A stretch of 64,000 nucleotides of DNA. It comes from Verrucomicrobiota bacterium (lineage in GTDB: Bacteria > Verrucomicrobiota > Verrucomicrobiia > Opitutales > Opitutaceae). The stretch is taken from positions 1 through 64,000 of the forward strand of contig JAEZAD010000021.1 of NCBI GenBank assembly GCA_023430565.1, given 5' to 3'. The position numbers and the translations under genes were made by a program. Positions 8,939-17,880 of this stretch are shown piece by piece (the first letter of the stretch is position 1; each line of letters opens with the position of its first letter). The notes under the pieces were generated by a model that saw nothing but the letters and a program-made list of their open reading frames with translations, was not told where the DNA came from and ran no database searches.

Positions 8939-9796
8939 ATGCTTCCGCGTGTCGACACGAAGAGCGCCCCGGCCGTCGCTGCTTGGGTCCAGGAGACGTT
9001 TGCGGCGCTCTATCCGCAGGAAGAAGCGATATGGCTGCCGCGACTTTTCGCGGAGGTGGCGGACCTTTTCGAAGGCCGCAATCCGGACTACGGCGCGATC
9101 GATCTGCGCTATCACGATTTCGAGCACACGCTGCAGGCGACGGTTTGTCTGGCGGAGTTGCTCGCCGGCCGGTGCCGACGCGGAACGACGCCCGCCGTGA
9201 CGTCGCGGCAGTTTCAGCTGGCGATCGCTTCCGCGCTGCTGCACGACGCCGGCTATATGAAGCTCCGGCACGACACGAAAGGCACCGGGGCGAAATACAC
9301 GTTCTGTCACGTGCTCCGCAGCTGCGCCTTCGCGGCGTCGTATCTTCCCACGTTCGGCATCAACGAAAAGGAGCTCGCCGGTGTGCTGGGCGCGATCAGT
9401 TGCACGGGGCCGACGAAGCAAATCAGCCGTCTTCAATTCGAGGATCCGCTCCAGCGGTTCCTTGGCTGCGCGCTCGCTTCGGCCGACTACCTCGCGCAAA
9501 TGGCCGCCGAGGATTATCCGGACGAACTCGAGATTCTTTATGCCGAATTCTGCGAGTCCGACGACTTCGCGAACGTTCCCGTTTCCCAGCGGCCATTCAA
9601 GTCGGCCGCCGGTCTGATCGCGGGCACGCCATCCTTCTGGCGAAACGTCGTCCTGCCCAAGCTGGGCCACGATTACGAAGGTGCGTATCGGTTTCTCGAC
9701 GACAGCGAGACCGGCGCGAATGCCTACGTCGACGCGGTCGAGCGAAACATCGCGATCATCGAGAAACGGGCCGAGCCGTTCGCCGCGGCGAGCTGA
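8939..9796 (+). CDS. HD-domain phosphohydrolase-like protein
   Basis: Likely a metal-dependent phosphohydrolase or cyclic-nucleotide phosphodiesterase-like protein. The 285-residue product contains R-Y-H-D-F-E-H-T-L-Q near residues 60-70 and A-L-L-H-D-A-G-Y near 105. This matches the spaced His and His-Asp ligands of the HD superfamily, particularly the 3',5'-cyclic-nucleotide phosphodiesterase type. No sensor, receiver or membrane segment is seen. The ATG at 8939 is preferred: the open frame continues far upstream through the coaE antisense strand, which is not coding-like in that frame. It is divergent from coaE and 26 bases before the YifB gene, so the latter two may be co-transcribed. The substrate is unknown. 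Confidence 0.72.
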   Translation: MLPRVDTKSAPAVAAWVQETFAALYPQEEAIWLPRLFAEVADLFEGRNPDYGAIDLRYHDFEHTLQATVCLAELLAGRCRRGTTPAVTSRQFQLAIASALLHDAGYMKLRHDTKGTGAKYTFCHVLRSCAFAASYLPTFGINEKELAGVLGAISCTGPTKQISRLQFEDPLQRFLGCALASADYLAQMAAEDYPDELEILYAEFCESDDFANVPVSQRPFKSAAGLIAGTPSFWRNVVLPKLGHDYEGAYRFLDDSETGANAYVDAVERNIAIIEKRAEPFAAAS

Positions 9797-9822
9797 GTTG
9801 TTTGGCGCGCCTGCATCGCCCC

Positions 9823-11358
9823 ATGCTTTCCACGATCGTATCCGCCGCATTGCAAGGAATTGACGCCGAGCTGGTGCACGTGGAGGTCAACGCCGGCGAG
9901 GCGGGCGACCCCAAACTCATTTTGGTCGGGCTTCCGGATGCGGCGGTGAAGGAGTCGGACGACCGCGTTTTTTCCGCGTTGAGCAACAGCGGCTTCAAGC
10001 CGCCGCGCACGCGCACGACCATCAATCTGGCGCCGGGCCATCTGCGGAAGGAAGGGCCGTTCTACGACCTTCCCATTGCGTTGGGCATTCTCGCCGCGAC
10101 CCGGCAGATGCACGCCGAGTCGATGGGCGATTGGATGATTGCCGGCGAGCTCAGCCTTTCCGGCGCGACGCGTCCCGTGCGTGGTGCGCTCGCGATGGCG
10201 AGGCTCGCGCGCAAGCTCGGGAAGCGTGGATTGCTGCTCCCGGCGGTGTCGGCCGAGGAAGCGGCGTGCGTGGAAGGCGTCGAAGTGATTCGCGTCGATT
10301 CGCTCGATGCCGCGGCGCGTTTTCTCGCAGGCGAGAAAACGTTTGTCCCGCTGCCGCCCCGGCCAATCCCGACGCGCGCCGTGCCGGTCGAAGGAGCGGC
10401 GGATTTTTCCGAGATCAAAGGCCAGCATGCACTTCGCCGCGCCGTGGAGGTCGCGGTCGCTGGCGCGCACAACCTTCTGATGATCGGGGTTCCGGGGGCG
10501 GGGAAATCGATGGTCGCGAAGCGCGTGCCTTCGATCATGCCGACGCCCGATCTGGAGGAGCAGCTCGAGATCGTCAGCATCCACTCCGCGGCGGGCCGCA
10601 CGCTTTCGGGCGAACTCGCGTGGGGCTCGCGCCCGTTTCGGAGTCCGCACCACACGATTTCGGATGTCGGTTTGTTGGGCGGCGGATCGATCCCGGGCCC
10701 CGGGGAAATCTCGCTCGCGCACAATGGCGTTTTGTTTCTCGACGAGTTGCCGGAATTCAAACGTTCGGCGCTGGAGGTTTTGCGTCAGCCGATCGAGGAC
10801 GGAGAGGTCACAATATCGCGCAGCGCCGGCAAGGTCACGCTGCCGTGCGCGTTCATGTTGGTGGCGGCGATGAATCCGTGTCCTTGCGGGTATCTCGGCG
10901 ATCCCAAGCATGAGTGCCGCTGCTCGCCGACTCAGATTCAACGCTATCGCTCGCGCATCAGCGGGCCGCTGCTTGATCGCATCGATATTCATATCGAGGC
11001 GCCGGCGCTGTCGTTGAGCGAGTTGCGGTCGGAGAAATCGGGCGAGCCCTCGACGGCGATTCGCGAGCGCGTGGAAGCGGCGCGCGGGCGACAGCGGACG
11101 CGCTTCGCCTCGAGTCGCACCACGGCCAACGCGCGTATGACGCAGGCGCAGATCCGGAAACACTGTGCGATCGATCCGTCGCTCGGCGACCTGCTGCAAC
11201 ACGCGATGGAGCAATTGAGTCTATCGGCGCGCGCTTACGATCGGATCCTTAAAGTCGCGCGCACGATTGCGGATCTCGCCGGTTCGGAGCGCATCGAGTC
11301 GCCGCACCTGCTCGAGGCGATTCAGTATCGCAGCCTCGATCGCGCGCAGTTTTATTGA
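9823..11358 (+). CDS. comM: YifB/ComM-family Mg-chelatase-like AAA+ ATPase
   Basis: AAA+ ATPase of the ComM/YifB family. Members act as helicases that extend recombination intermediates in natural transformation. The 511-residue product begins M-L-S-T-I-V-S-A-A-L-Q-G-I-D and has the N-terminal ChlI-type lobe (about 1-165). It then shows Walker A G-V-P-G-A-G-K-S-M-V-A-K near residue 225, L-F-L-D-E-L-P-E-F as Walker B, a four-Cys cluster (C-P-C-G-Y ... C-R-C) and the Mg_chelatase_C domain at the end. Length and motif order are normal. Its presence alongside type IV pilus genes fits a competence role but does not prove one. Its 3' end overlaps the convergent gene by 7 bases. Confidence 0.92.
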   Translation: MLSTIVSAALQGIDAELVHVEVNAGEAGDPKLILVGLPDAAVKESDDRVFSALSNSGFKPPRTRTTINLAPGHLRKEGPFYDLPIALGILAATRQMHAESMGDWMIAGELSLSGATRPVRGALAMARLARKLGKRGLLLPAVSAEEAACVEGVEVIRVDSLDAAARFLAGEKTFVPLPPRPIPTRAVPVEGAADFSEIKGQHALRRAVEVAVAGAHNLLMIGVPGAGKSMVAKRVPSIMPTPDLEEQLEIVSIHSAAGRTLSGELAWGSRPFRSPHHTISDVGLLGGGSIPGPGEISLAHNGVLFLDELPEFKRSALEVLRQPIEDGEVTISRSAGKVTLPCAFMLVAAMNPCPCGYLGDPKHECRCSPTQIQRYRSRISGPLLDRIDIHIEAPALSLSELRSEKSGEPSTAIRERVEAARGRQRTRFASSRTTANARMTQAQIRKHCAIDPSLGDLLQHAMEQLSLSARAYDRILKVARTIADLAGSERIESPHLLEAIQYRSLDRAQFY

Positions 11359-12371
11359 GGCAGCTCGGGCGGTGGCGGGCGGACGGGAAGTTTTTTGAGG
11401 AGGACGGGCGAGCTGAGACCGGGCAGGCGTTCGGAAAATTCCGCGGAGTCGCCGCCCTGGCGAAGGGCGCGCTGCACCATGCCCATGCGGGCGTCGAGAT
11501 TGTCGATCATCGAAACGAACACGGCTTCGGGCGTGGCGGCGTAGACGGCGGCGCCCCACTCGGGTTCGCCCTGGTGCGAGAGGATGATGTGTTCGAGGCG
11601 TTCGAGGAGTTCGCCATCGAGCTTCGATTTCATGGCGGCCTTGCGGGCGAGCTGGTAGCCGAGGACGACGTGGCCCTGGAGAATGCCGCGGCGGCTGCGT
11701 TTCGTGGCGAGCGTGCCCTCGTATTCGATGGTCTTGCCCGTATCGTGAAGAAGGATACCCGCCATGGCGAGGTCGGGGTCGACCTCGGGGTAATGGGGAA
11801 GCAAGGCCTTGCACGCGCGCGCCATGTGCAGCGTGTGCTCGAGCAGGCCGTGGCGGTAGGCGTGGTGCATGGCGACGGCGGCGGGCGACCAGCGGAAGGT
11901 GTCGCCGATATCGTCGAACACCGAGCGGACGGTGGCGCGAAGTTCGGGATGCGCGATCGAGTCGATGAAGGTGTTGAACTCGGTCCACATCGCGTCGGCG
12001 TTTTCCGGCGCGGTTTCGATCAGATTATCGAGGAGGCCGGGGGCGCCGAGTTCGCTTTCGGAGAGGACGGCGATCTTGCCGAGCTTGGGCGAGAGGCGGC
12101 CCTGGTAGAAATCGACCTTCCCCTCGACGCGGATGACGGCGCCTTCGCCGGCGTTGCGGAGGGTTTCAAACACAGGGCTGTCGCTAAAAACCGTGCACGT
12201 GCATGAACCGCTGCGGTCGCCGAGTTCGACGCTGAAAAAGGGGTTTCCGTTGGAGGCGGTTTTCGCGAGGAGCTTTTTGACGACGAGGAGGCTGGAGAAA
12301 ACACGACCGTTTCCCGCGCCTTCGAAGGCTTTGAGTTCGCGGATGCAGGAGAGGGGGAAGTCGTCGGGCAT
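11352..12371 (-). CDS. YhaM-like 3'-5' exoribonuclease (OB fold + HD domain)
   Basis: The 339-residue product has an N-terminal OB-fold nucleic-acid-binding segment (about 20-110, S-V-E-L-G-D-R-S-G-S). A HD domain follows, with H-H-A-Y-R-H-G-L-L-E-H-T near residue 170 and L-L-H-D-T-G-K near 205. This order is that of Firmicute YhaM, a 3'-5' exoribonuclease that trims mRNA ends and single-stranded DNA. Length is close to the family's usual 310-330 residues. The C-terminal 25 residues are Pro-rich and probably flexible. It converges with comM, overlapping by 7 bases, so neither has room for a separate terminator. Assignment to the family is good; the exact substrate is inferred. Confidence 0.85.
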   Translation of the reverse strand: MPDDFPLSCIRELKAFEGAGNGRVFSSLLVVKKLLAKTASNGNPFFSVELGDRSGSCTCTVFSDSPVFETLRNAGEGAVIRVEGKVDFYQGRLSPKLGKIAVLSESELGAPGLLDNLIETAPENADAMWTEFNTFIDSIAHPELRATVRSVFDDIGDTFRWSPAAVAMHHAYRHGLLEHTLHMARACKALLPHYPEVDPDLAMAGILLHDTGKTIEYEGTLATKRSRRGILQGHVVLGYQLARKAAMKSKLDGELLERLEHIILSHQGEPEWGAAVYAATPEAVFVSMIDNLDARMGMVQRALRQGGDSAEFSERLPGLSSPVLLKKLPVRPPPPELPQ

Positions 12372-12433
12372 GCGCGATGTTTGGCGGACGCGTTCAGGCG
12401 CTACAAGCCTCGGCTCGCCGAGCGAGCAGGCGG

Positions 12434-12462
12434 GAGATTGTCACTTAATAGGTGACAATCTC
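12434..12462. terminator. perfect 11-bp inverted repeat downstream of the isochorismatase-like gene
   Basis: GAGATTGTCAC at 12434-12444 pairs perfectly with GTGACAATCTC at 12452-12462 around a 7-base loop. It begins 11 bases after the leftward gene's stop codon and has no T-run on either side. It could be a Rho-dependent end, an RNA 3'-stabilising hairpin or a protein-binding palindrome. Confidence 0.6.
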
Positions 12463-12472
12463 GGGGGTGGCA

Positions 12473-13027
12473 TCAGGCGGACGCGTGTTGTTTCACGAGT
12501 TGGGTGAAGGAGCGGAAGAAAGGGTGGTGGACGTCGCGCAGGAGCGAGTAGAAAACCGTTTCGCTCGGGAGGATGTGCGCGCCGGCGCGCGCGAGGGCGT
12601 TGAGGCAAACGCGGGCGTCGTCGGGGCGGCGGGCGCCGAGGCAGTCGGAGAGAAGGGTGACTTCGATTCCCGCGGCGCGGGCGTCGAGGGCGGTTTGATA
12701 AACGCAGACGGGAGTTTCGAGGCCGCACAGGAGGATGTGCTCGGTGCGACGCGTTTCGATGGCGGAACGGATGGCGTCGTCGGTGAAAGCGGAGAAGGCG
12801 GTTTTGGCGAGGGTGACGGGCGTGGGCAGGAGGGCGAGGAGCGCGGGTGCGGTGGGGCCGAGTTTTTCGGGGACCTGTTCGGTGAACAGAACATCGAGGC
12901 CGAGGCCGGCGGCGGCTTGGATCGCGAAGGCACAGCGGCGCTGGAGCACGTCGGGCGCGTGCATCGCCTTGAGGAAGGGCGGCTGCAGATCGAGGCAGAG
13001 GAGGAGGAGATTGCGGTGATCGTTCAT
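12473..13027 (-). CDS. isochorismatase-family cysteine hydrolase
   Basis: The 184-residue product has the catalytic triad of the isochorismatase-like superfamily. Asp is in C-L-D-L-Q near residue 13, Lys in L-A-K-T-A-F-S-A-F near 90 and Cys in G-L-E-T-P-V-C-V-Y-Q-T near 125. The size is that of the small YcaC/nicotinamidase-type members. It lacks the H-x-H metal site expected of true nicotinamidases, so it is more likely an uncharacterised amidohydrolase or isochorismatase-like enzyme than PncA. It starts 10 bases after the upstream metallophosphatase gene stops, so the two probably form one leftward transcript ending at the hairpin at 12434-12462. Substrate unknown. Confidence 0.85.
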   Translation of the reverse strand: MNDHRNLLLLCLDLQPPFLKAMHAPDVLQRRCAFAIQAAAGLGLDVLFTEQVPEKLGPTAPALLALLPTPVTLAKTAFSAFTDDAIRSAIETRRTEHILLCGLETPVCVYQTALDARAAGIEVTLLSDCLGARRPDDARVCLNALARAGAHILPSETVFYSLLRDVHHPFFRSFTQLVKQHASA

Positions 13028-13037
13028 CGCGGCGCGG

Positions 13038-13700
13038 TCAGCCTTCGTAGTATTTTTCGCGGGCTTTCACCTGGACGATTTTCTTTTCGGGCAGAATGCA
13101 GGCGGTGAGGCTGCCGCCCATGGCGCAGCTCGTGTCGATGCCGAGCGACCATTTGAGGCGAAGGATGTCGGGGCGGGAGGTGTGGCCGTAGACGACGAAC
13201 GGCGGGCCCTTCCAGAGGGTGGACCAATGCGGGCAGTCGGGGGCATCGGAGCGTTTGCGCGGGTTGCCATCCTTATCGATATTCTGGATACGCGTGACGA
13301 CGCGGGCGGGCTGGCGCCGCCACGGTTCGTTGGGGAGAAAGCCGCCGTGGACGAGGACGATGTCGTGAGCGCGCTCGTGGAAGGTGAGCGGCATCGCGTT
13401 CATGTAGGCCCAGTCCTTGTGGCCGAGCTGTTTCAGGGTGTCGTAGTCGTTTTTCTTGAGATGGGTCGGGTCGCCGGTCTTGCGGTAGTTGAGCAGGCGG
13501 AGTTCGTGGTTGCCGAGGAGGGAGAGGCTGGCGTGCCGGCGGGCGAGGGCGATGACCTTGGCGCTGTCGGGGCCGCGGTTGACGAGATCGCCGAGGAGGA
13601 CGACGCGATCGTGGCGCTCGAGCTGAAGTTTCTCGAGGAGGTCTTCGAATTCGCGGTGGCAACCATGGATGTCGCCGATGGCGATGAGGCGTCCCTTCAT
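13038..13700 (-). CDS. calcineurin-like metallophosphoesterase (PPP/ApaH-like)
   Basis: A 220-residue phosphoesterase with the full PPP-type metal site: G-D-I-H-G-C-H near residue 12, G-D-L-V-N-R-G-P-D near 38, G-N-H-E near 65, V-H-G-G-F near 118 and a late G-H-T-S near 170. These motifs are shared by serine/threonine phosphatases and symmetrical dinucleoside tetraphosphatases such as ApaH/PrpE. Sequence alone does not separate protein phosphatase from Ap4A hydrolase activity. A Ser/Thr kinase gene exists elsewhere in the window (48.2-49.2 kb) but is not linked. It heads a two-gene leftward unit and is divergent from the gene at 13754. Confidence 0.9.
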   Translation of the reverse strand: MKGRLIAIGDIHGCHREFEDLLEKLQLERHDRVVLLGDLVNRGPDSAKVIALARRHASLSLLGNHELRLLNYRKTGDPTHLKKNDYDTLKQLGHKDWAYMNAMPLTFHERAHDIVLVHGGFLPNEPWRRQPARVVTRIQNIDKDGNPRKRSDAPDCPHWSTLWKGPPFVVYGHTSRPDILRLKWSLGIDTSCAMGGSLTACILPEKKIVQVKAREKYYEG

Positions 13701-13711
13701 CTCGTAGGATT

Positions 13712-13741
13712 TTGACTAGCGTTCGATTTTTCGGGGGCTAA
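13712..13741 (+). promoter_or_regulatory. candidate sigma-70-type promoter for the gene at 13754
   Basis: TTGACT at 13712-13717 is followed after 18 bases by GGCTAA at 13736-13741, twelve bases before the ATG at 13754. The -35 matches well and the -10 is weak. The short distance implies a very short leader. It lies in the only gap between two divergent genes. Confidence 0.4.
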
Positions 13742-13753
13742 ACACAAGGCGCA

Positions 13754-14335
13754 ATGGAACTGACGCTGCATTCTCTCGGGAAAAACTGCCGGGTGACCGG
13801 TCGCGAATTCGCGGAAGGGGAGCGGGTGATGTCGTTTCTGGTGCGGGAAGCGAGCGGAGAGGTGGCGCGGCATGATGTGCTGGCGACGGAGGTGGAGCGT
13901 TACGAGCGGCCGGCGTTCGTGTTTTGCTCGTGGGCGCTGGCCTACAAGGCGAAGCGGGCCGAGGAGAATCCGGATCGCGCGATGAAACTGACGGCGGAGA
14001 ATTTGTTCGTGACGCTGGCGGATCCGCTGGCGGAGCCGAACGAGGAGAATGTGCCGCTGCTGCAGTTTCTGGCGCTGATGCTGGAGCGGAAAAAGGTGCT
14101 GAAGCCGCGCGGGAAGAATGCGGACGGGACGAAGCAGGTTTACGAGCATGCGAAGACGCATCTGACCTACGAGGTGCCGACGGGGGTGTTGGACGAGGCG
14201 TTCTTTGTGAAGATCCAAGGGCAGCTGGATTTGCTGGTGGGCGGGCCGAAGAAGAAGGCGGAGGTGGCGCCGCCGACCGGAGAGACTGCGCCGGTATCCG
14301 CGACCAATAGCGCGGGAAGCGCACCGGCGGCGTAG
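13754..14335 (+). CDS. conserved-looking hypothetical protein
   Basis: A soluble 193-residue protein with no motif I recognise and no signal peptide or membrane span. It starts M-E-L-T-L-H-S-L-G-K-N-C, contains a C-S-W-A-L-A-Y-K segment and has a compact globular body to about residue 160. A low-complexity Lys/Ala/Pro/Thr tail ends in S-A-P-A-A. Coding is supported by regular third-position G/C, a complete frame filling the gap between divergent and convergent neighbours, and a possible promoter just upstream. It is followed by two short repeated hairpin elements and then the convergent ppk gene. No function is assigned. Confidence 0.75.
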   Translation: MELTLHSLGKNCRVTGREFAEGERVMSFLVREASGEVARHDVLATEVERYERPAFVFCSWALAYKAKRAEENPDRAMKLTAENLFVTLADPLAEPNEENVPLLQFLALMLERKKVLKPRGKNADGTKQVYEHAKTHLTYEVPTGVLDEAFFVKIQGQLDLLVGGPKKKAEVAPPTGETAPVSATNSAGSAPAA

Positions 14336-14355
14336 CGAGCGGTTCGGCGTTCCGG

Positions 14356-14424
14356 CTCGCTGGCGCTCGCCGCTACGTTCGGAAGCGCTTGGGGAATCCA
14401 CTCGCTCACGCTCGTGGCTACGTT
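14356..14424. repeat. two 24-bp REP-like repeats with covarying stem
   Basis: Copies lie at 14356-14379 and 14401-14424, 45 bases apart, in the gap between convergent genes. Twenty of 24 positions match. The four differences are paired: GG...CC in the first copy becomes CA...TG in the second. The small GGC-GCTC-GCC or CAC-GCTC-GTG hairpin is thus kept in both. This suggests selection or a common mobile repetitive element. Confidence 0.6.
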
Positions 14425-14442
14425 GAACCGCAGCGAGATTTC

Positions 14443-16614
14443 TCAGCCCGCGGCGGCGGCGGGAGGGCTGCCGCGGAGGAGGGCGGCGGCCATGAAGAAA
14501 CGTTGCGCGGCGAAGGCGGGCTCATTCGTTGCGCGGGGAATCGGGGCGTAGCTGGAGTCGGGCTGGAGTGCGCGGGCGTCTTCGTTGTCGCGGAGTTCGG
14601 AGGCGAGAAGTTCGTCGACGATGCGCTTCTTGAATTCCGGGTCCTCGATCGGAAAGAGTGCTTCGACGCGGCGGAAGAAGTTGCGCGACATCCAGTCGGC
14701 GCTGCCGCAGTAGACGAGCGGATCGCCGCCATTTTCGAAGTAGAAGATGCGCGCGTGTTCGAGGAAGCGGCCGACGATGCTGCGCAGGCGGATGTTTTCG
14801 CTGAGGCCTTTCACGCCAGGGACGAGGCAGCAGGTGGCGCGGACGATGAGGTCGATCTTTACGCCGGCTTGGGAGGCGGCGTAGAGGTTGTCGATCGTCA
14901 CCTGATCCACGAGTTTGTTCATCTTGGCGATGATGCGGGCCGGTTTGCCGGCGGCGGCGTTGGTGGCCTCGTGCGCGATGAGTTCCTGGGTGCGGGCGTG
15001 GAGATTGAACGGGGCGACGAGGAGTCGCTTGAATTCGGGCGTGCGGCCGGCGCCGGTGAGCGTGTTGAAAAGCTGGGCGACTTCCTCGGCGAGCGCCTCG
15101 TTCGAGGTGAGGAGGCTGATGTCGGTGTAGAGGCGCGCGGTTTTCGGGTTGTAGTTGCCGGTGCCGAGATGGACGTAGCGTTTCAGCGTGCCGCTCTCGC
15201 GGCGGACGATGAGGCAGCATTTGCAGTGGGTCTTGTGGCCGATGAGGCCGTAGACGACGTGCACGCCGGCTTCTTCCATCTGGCGGGCCCAGTGGATGTT
15301 GTTGGCCTCGTCGAAGCGGGCTTTCAGTTCGACGAGCGCGGTGACCTGTTTGCCGTTGGAGGAGGCGTCCATCAACGCGCGGACGATGGGCGAGTCGCCG
15401 CTGGTGCGGTAGAGCGTCTGCTTGATGGCGAAGACTTCGGGATCGCGCGCGGCCTGCTCGATAAAATCGACGACGGGCGTGAACGCGTCGTAGGGGTGAT
15501 GCAGAAGGATCTCGCGCTCGCGAATCGCGTCGAAGATCGAGGGATGCGTGCGAAGGCGCGGCACGTCGGCGGGGGCGAACGGCGGATATTTCAGGTCGGG
15601 CCGGTCGATGATGTCGTAGAGACTCATCAAGCGGAGGAGGTTGATGGGCGAGGGGACGCGGAAGGCGAATTCGCGCGGGAGCTGAAGGTGGCCGGAGAGG
15701 AGATTGAAGAGATCCTCGTCGACGCCGTCCTCGATCTCCAGGCGCACGGTGGCGCCGCGGCGGAGGTTGCGGAGTTCCTCCTCGATTTTCTTGAGGAGGT
15801 TCTCGACTTCCTCCTCGTCGATGTAGAGATCGCTGTTGCGGGTGATTCGAAAAGCGTGAGCGCCGTGGATGCGGTATCCGGGAAACAGGGACACGGCGTA
15901 GAGCTTGATGATTTCGCTCAGAAACATGTAGCGCTCGGGACCCTCGGTCTCGGGCTCGATCTGGACAATGCGCGGCAGGATCCGCGGCACGGGAAGAATG
16001 ACAAGGGTCTTCTCGATTTCCGGGGTTTCGGGATCGTCGAGGGCGAGGAGGACGTTGAGCGTCTTGTTGACGATCTGGGGAAACGGGTGCGCCTGGTCGA
16101 CGGCGAGCGGGGTGAGGACGGGGGAGATCTGCGTGTGGAAATAATTCCTGGCCCACGCGGCTTCGGCTTCGGTGAGCTGGGTGGCGGAGCGGAAGTGAAT
16201 GTTTTCCCGGGCGAGAAGCGGGACGATTTGTTCGTGCCAGCAGCGATATTGGGCGTTGACCAGCGAGTTGGCGGCGGAGCGGACGCGTTTGAGTTGTTCG
16301 CGGGGCGAGAGGCCGTCGAGGCTGAGTTCGGCGGCGCCGGCGTCGGCCTGCTGGATGAGGCCGGCGATGCGGATTTCGAAAAACTCGTCCAGGTTGGAGC
16401 TGACGATCGCGAGGAACTTGACGCGTTCGAGAAGCGGGTTGGCGTCGCTTTGGGCTTGTTCGAGGACGCGGCGGTTGAAGTTGAGCCAGCTTTGCTCGCG
16501 GTTGGCGTAGAGGGGGCGGTTTTCGGTGGTCGCGGTGCGAGCGATGGATTTGCCGGTGGTGCCCGTGATGCGGTTTACCTTCTTAACACGTTTGTTGGAG
16601 GTGGATAGAGCCAT
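14443..16614 (-). CDS. ppk1: polyphosphate kinase 1
   Basis: Makes long-chain polyphosphate from ATP through a phosphohistidine intermediate. From the ATG at 16614 the protein is 723 residues; a GTG at 16674 would give 743. It shows N-R-E-Q-S-W-L-N-F-N-R-R-V near the N-terminus, D-E-F-F-E-I-R-I-A-G, the core A-I-K-Q-T-L-Y-R-T-S-G-D-S-P and the motif G-H-K-T-H-C-K-C, whose His is the expected phospho-acceptor. A second conserved block, L-V-Y-C-G-S-A-D-W-M-S-R-N, is near the C-terminus. All four PPK1 domains seem complete. It is a single gene, divergent from the GH5 glycosidase, and no Pho-box-like site was recognised. Confidence 0.95.
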   Translation of the reverse strand: MALSTSNKRVKKVNRITGTTGKSIARTATTENRPLYANREQSWLNFNRRVLEQAQSDANPLLERVKFLAIVSSNLDEFFEIRIAGLIQQADAGAAELSLDGLSPREQLKRVRSAANSLVNAQYRCWHEQIVPLLARENIHFRSATQLTEAEAAWARNYFHTQISPVLTPLAVDQAHPFPQIVNKTLNVLLALDDPETPEIEKTLVILPVPRILPRIVQIEPETEGPERYMFLSEIIKLYAVSLFPGYRIHGAHAFRITRNSDLYIDEEEVENLLKKIEEELRNLRRGATVRLEIEDGVDEDLFNLLSGHLQLPREFAFRVPSPINLLRLMSLYDIIDRPDLKYPPFAPADVPRLRTHPSIFDAIREREILLHHPYDAFTPVVDFIEQAARDPEVFAIKQTLYRTSGDSPIVRALMDASSNGKQVTALVELKARFDEANNIHWARQMEEAGVHVVYGLIGHKTHCKCCLIVRRESGTLKRYVHLGTGNYNPKTARLYTDISLLTSNEALAEEVAQLFNTLTGAGRTPEFKRLLVAPFNLHARTQELIAHEATNAAAGKPARIIAKMNKLVDQVTIDNLYAASQAGVKIDLIVRATCCLVPGVKGLSENIRLRSIVGRFLEHARIFYFENGGDPLVYCGSADWMSRNFFRRVEALFPIEDPEFKKRIVDELLASELRDNEDARALQPDSSYAPIPRATNEPAFAAQRFFMAAALLRGSPPAAAAG

Positions 16615-16767
16615 GCTTGCGAGCGGAATGTAGGCGGCGACCGGGCTGGAACGAGAGGGATTAGCGGGCGTCACCAGATTGTTACAAACGGATGGAAAGG
16701 CAACGGACGGCAGTCGAGTTGCAGCCGGAAGGATCGCAATGGGGCAGGGACCAGCTATCGATGAGGC

Positions 16768-17868
16768 ATGAAAAATTCTGCTTTACGATGGATTGGGGTG
16801 CTGGCGGGGCTGGCGGCACTGGCGGCGCCGCTGGGGCGTGCGGCGGGTCAGGAGGAGTTCACCTTCAAACGCGGCGTGAACATCTCGCACTGGCTGTCGC
16901 AGAACTACGAAGAGCGGCCTTACGCGGCGCCGTGGTTCGGCGAGAGCGACGTTGAGTGGATCGCGCAGCAGGGTTTCGATCATATCCGATTGCCGGTGGA
17001 CGTGCGGCTTTGTTTGACGGACGACGGTTCGCTCGATGACGCGAAGCTGAAGCCGATTCACGACTGCGCGGGCTGGGCGAAGCAGCGGGGGCTGGGGGTG
17101 GTGCTGGATGCGCATTTCCTGCCCGGCGCGGACTTCAACTCTTCGGGCGGCGACAAGCGCGTGTTTACCGATGCGGCGTTGCAGGAGCAGGTCGTAGGGG
17201 TGTGGCGGGAGCTCGCGCGGCGCTTCAAGGATGCGGGCCTGGAGATGCGATTCGAAATCTTGAACGAGCCGGTCGCGGAGAAGAACGAGCAGGTGAATGC
17301 GTTCATGAAGAAAATGCTCGCTGCGATCCGGGAGACGAATCCGACGCGCGTGGTGTATATCGGTTCGAATCGATGGAATCAGTTCGCGACGGTGCCGGAC
17401 GTGGTGTTGCCCGACGATCGGAACGTCGCGCTGACGGTGCACAACTACGAGCCGCTGATCTTCACGCATCAGCGCGCGCCGTGGGCCGGGCTCGATGACA
17501 AGCTGCCGGCGGTGACGTTTCCGGGGCGTGTGCCGAAAGACGTCGGGAAACACATCACTCGCGACAGCCACGAGTTCGGCGCGCCGGGTTCGGAGTTGAC
17601 GGTGGCGCAGGTGGAGGAGGCGTTCGAGAAAGTCGCGGCGTGGGTGGAGAAAACCCGGCCGGGGTTGGAAGTTTATCTCGGCGAGTTCGGCGTGTATCGG
17701 GTGGCCGACGATGCCTCGAAACGGCGCTGGTTGAGCACGCTTGTGCGCGAATGCGAGAAGCGTGGCTGGGGCTGGGCGGTTTGGGATTACAAAGGCAGTT
17801 TCGCGGTGCGAGCGCCGGACGGCTCGGGCACGGCAGTGCTCGAAGGGGTGCTCGGCACGAAGAAATAA
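16768..17868 (+). CDS. secreted glycoside hydrolase family 5 (endoglucanase-like)
   Basis: A 366-residue enzyme with a signal peptide (K-N-S-A-L-R-W followed by an Ala/Leu core, likely cleaved near residue 25 after A-A-G). It has the GH5 TIM-barrel motifs. Early residues read F-K-R-G-V-N-I-S-H-W-L. The acid/base Glu lies in F-E-I-L-N-E-P near residue 158, the substrate-contacting His in T-V-H-N-Y-E-P near 224, and the nucleophile Glu in V-Y-L-G-E-F-G-V near 310. No carbohydrate-binding module is attached. The product is likely periplasmic or secreted and acts on beta-1,4- or beta-1,3-linked polysaccharides. Exact specificity cannot be read from sequence. Confidence 0.9.
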   Translation: MKNSALRWIGVLAGLAALAAPLGRAAGQEEFTFKRGVNISHWLSQNYEERPYAAPWFGESDVEWIAQQGFDHIRLPVDVRLCLTDDGSLDDAKLKPIHDCAGWAKQRGLGVVLDAHFLPGADFNSSGGDKRVFTDAALQEQVVGVWRELARRFKDAGLEMRFEILNEPVAEKNEQVNAFMKKMLAAIRETNPTRVVYIGSNRWNQFATVPDVVLPDDRNVALTVHNYEPLIFTHQRAPWAGLDDKLPAVTFPGRVPKDVGKHITRDSHEFGAPGSELTVAQVEEAFEKVAAWVEKTRPGLEVYLGEFGVYRVADDASKRRWLSTLVRECEKRGWGWAVWDYKGSFAVRAPDGSGTAVLEGVLGTKK

Positions 17869-17880
17869 ACGATATTTGTC

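Noticed and set aside
14389..16608. A 739-residue rightward open frame over ppk1
   Set aside because: Same antisense artefact; polyphosphate kinase on the minus strand has all catalytic motifs.
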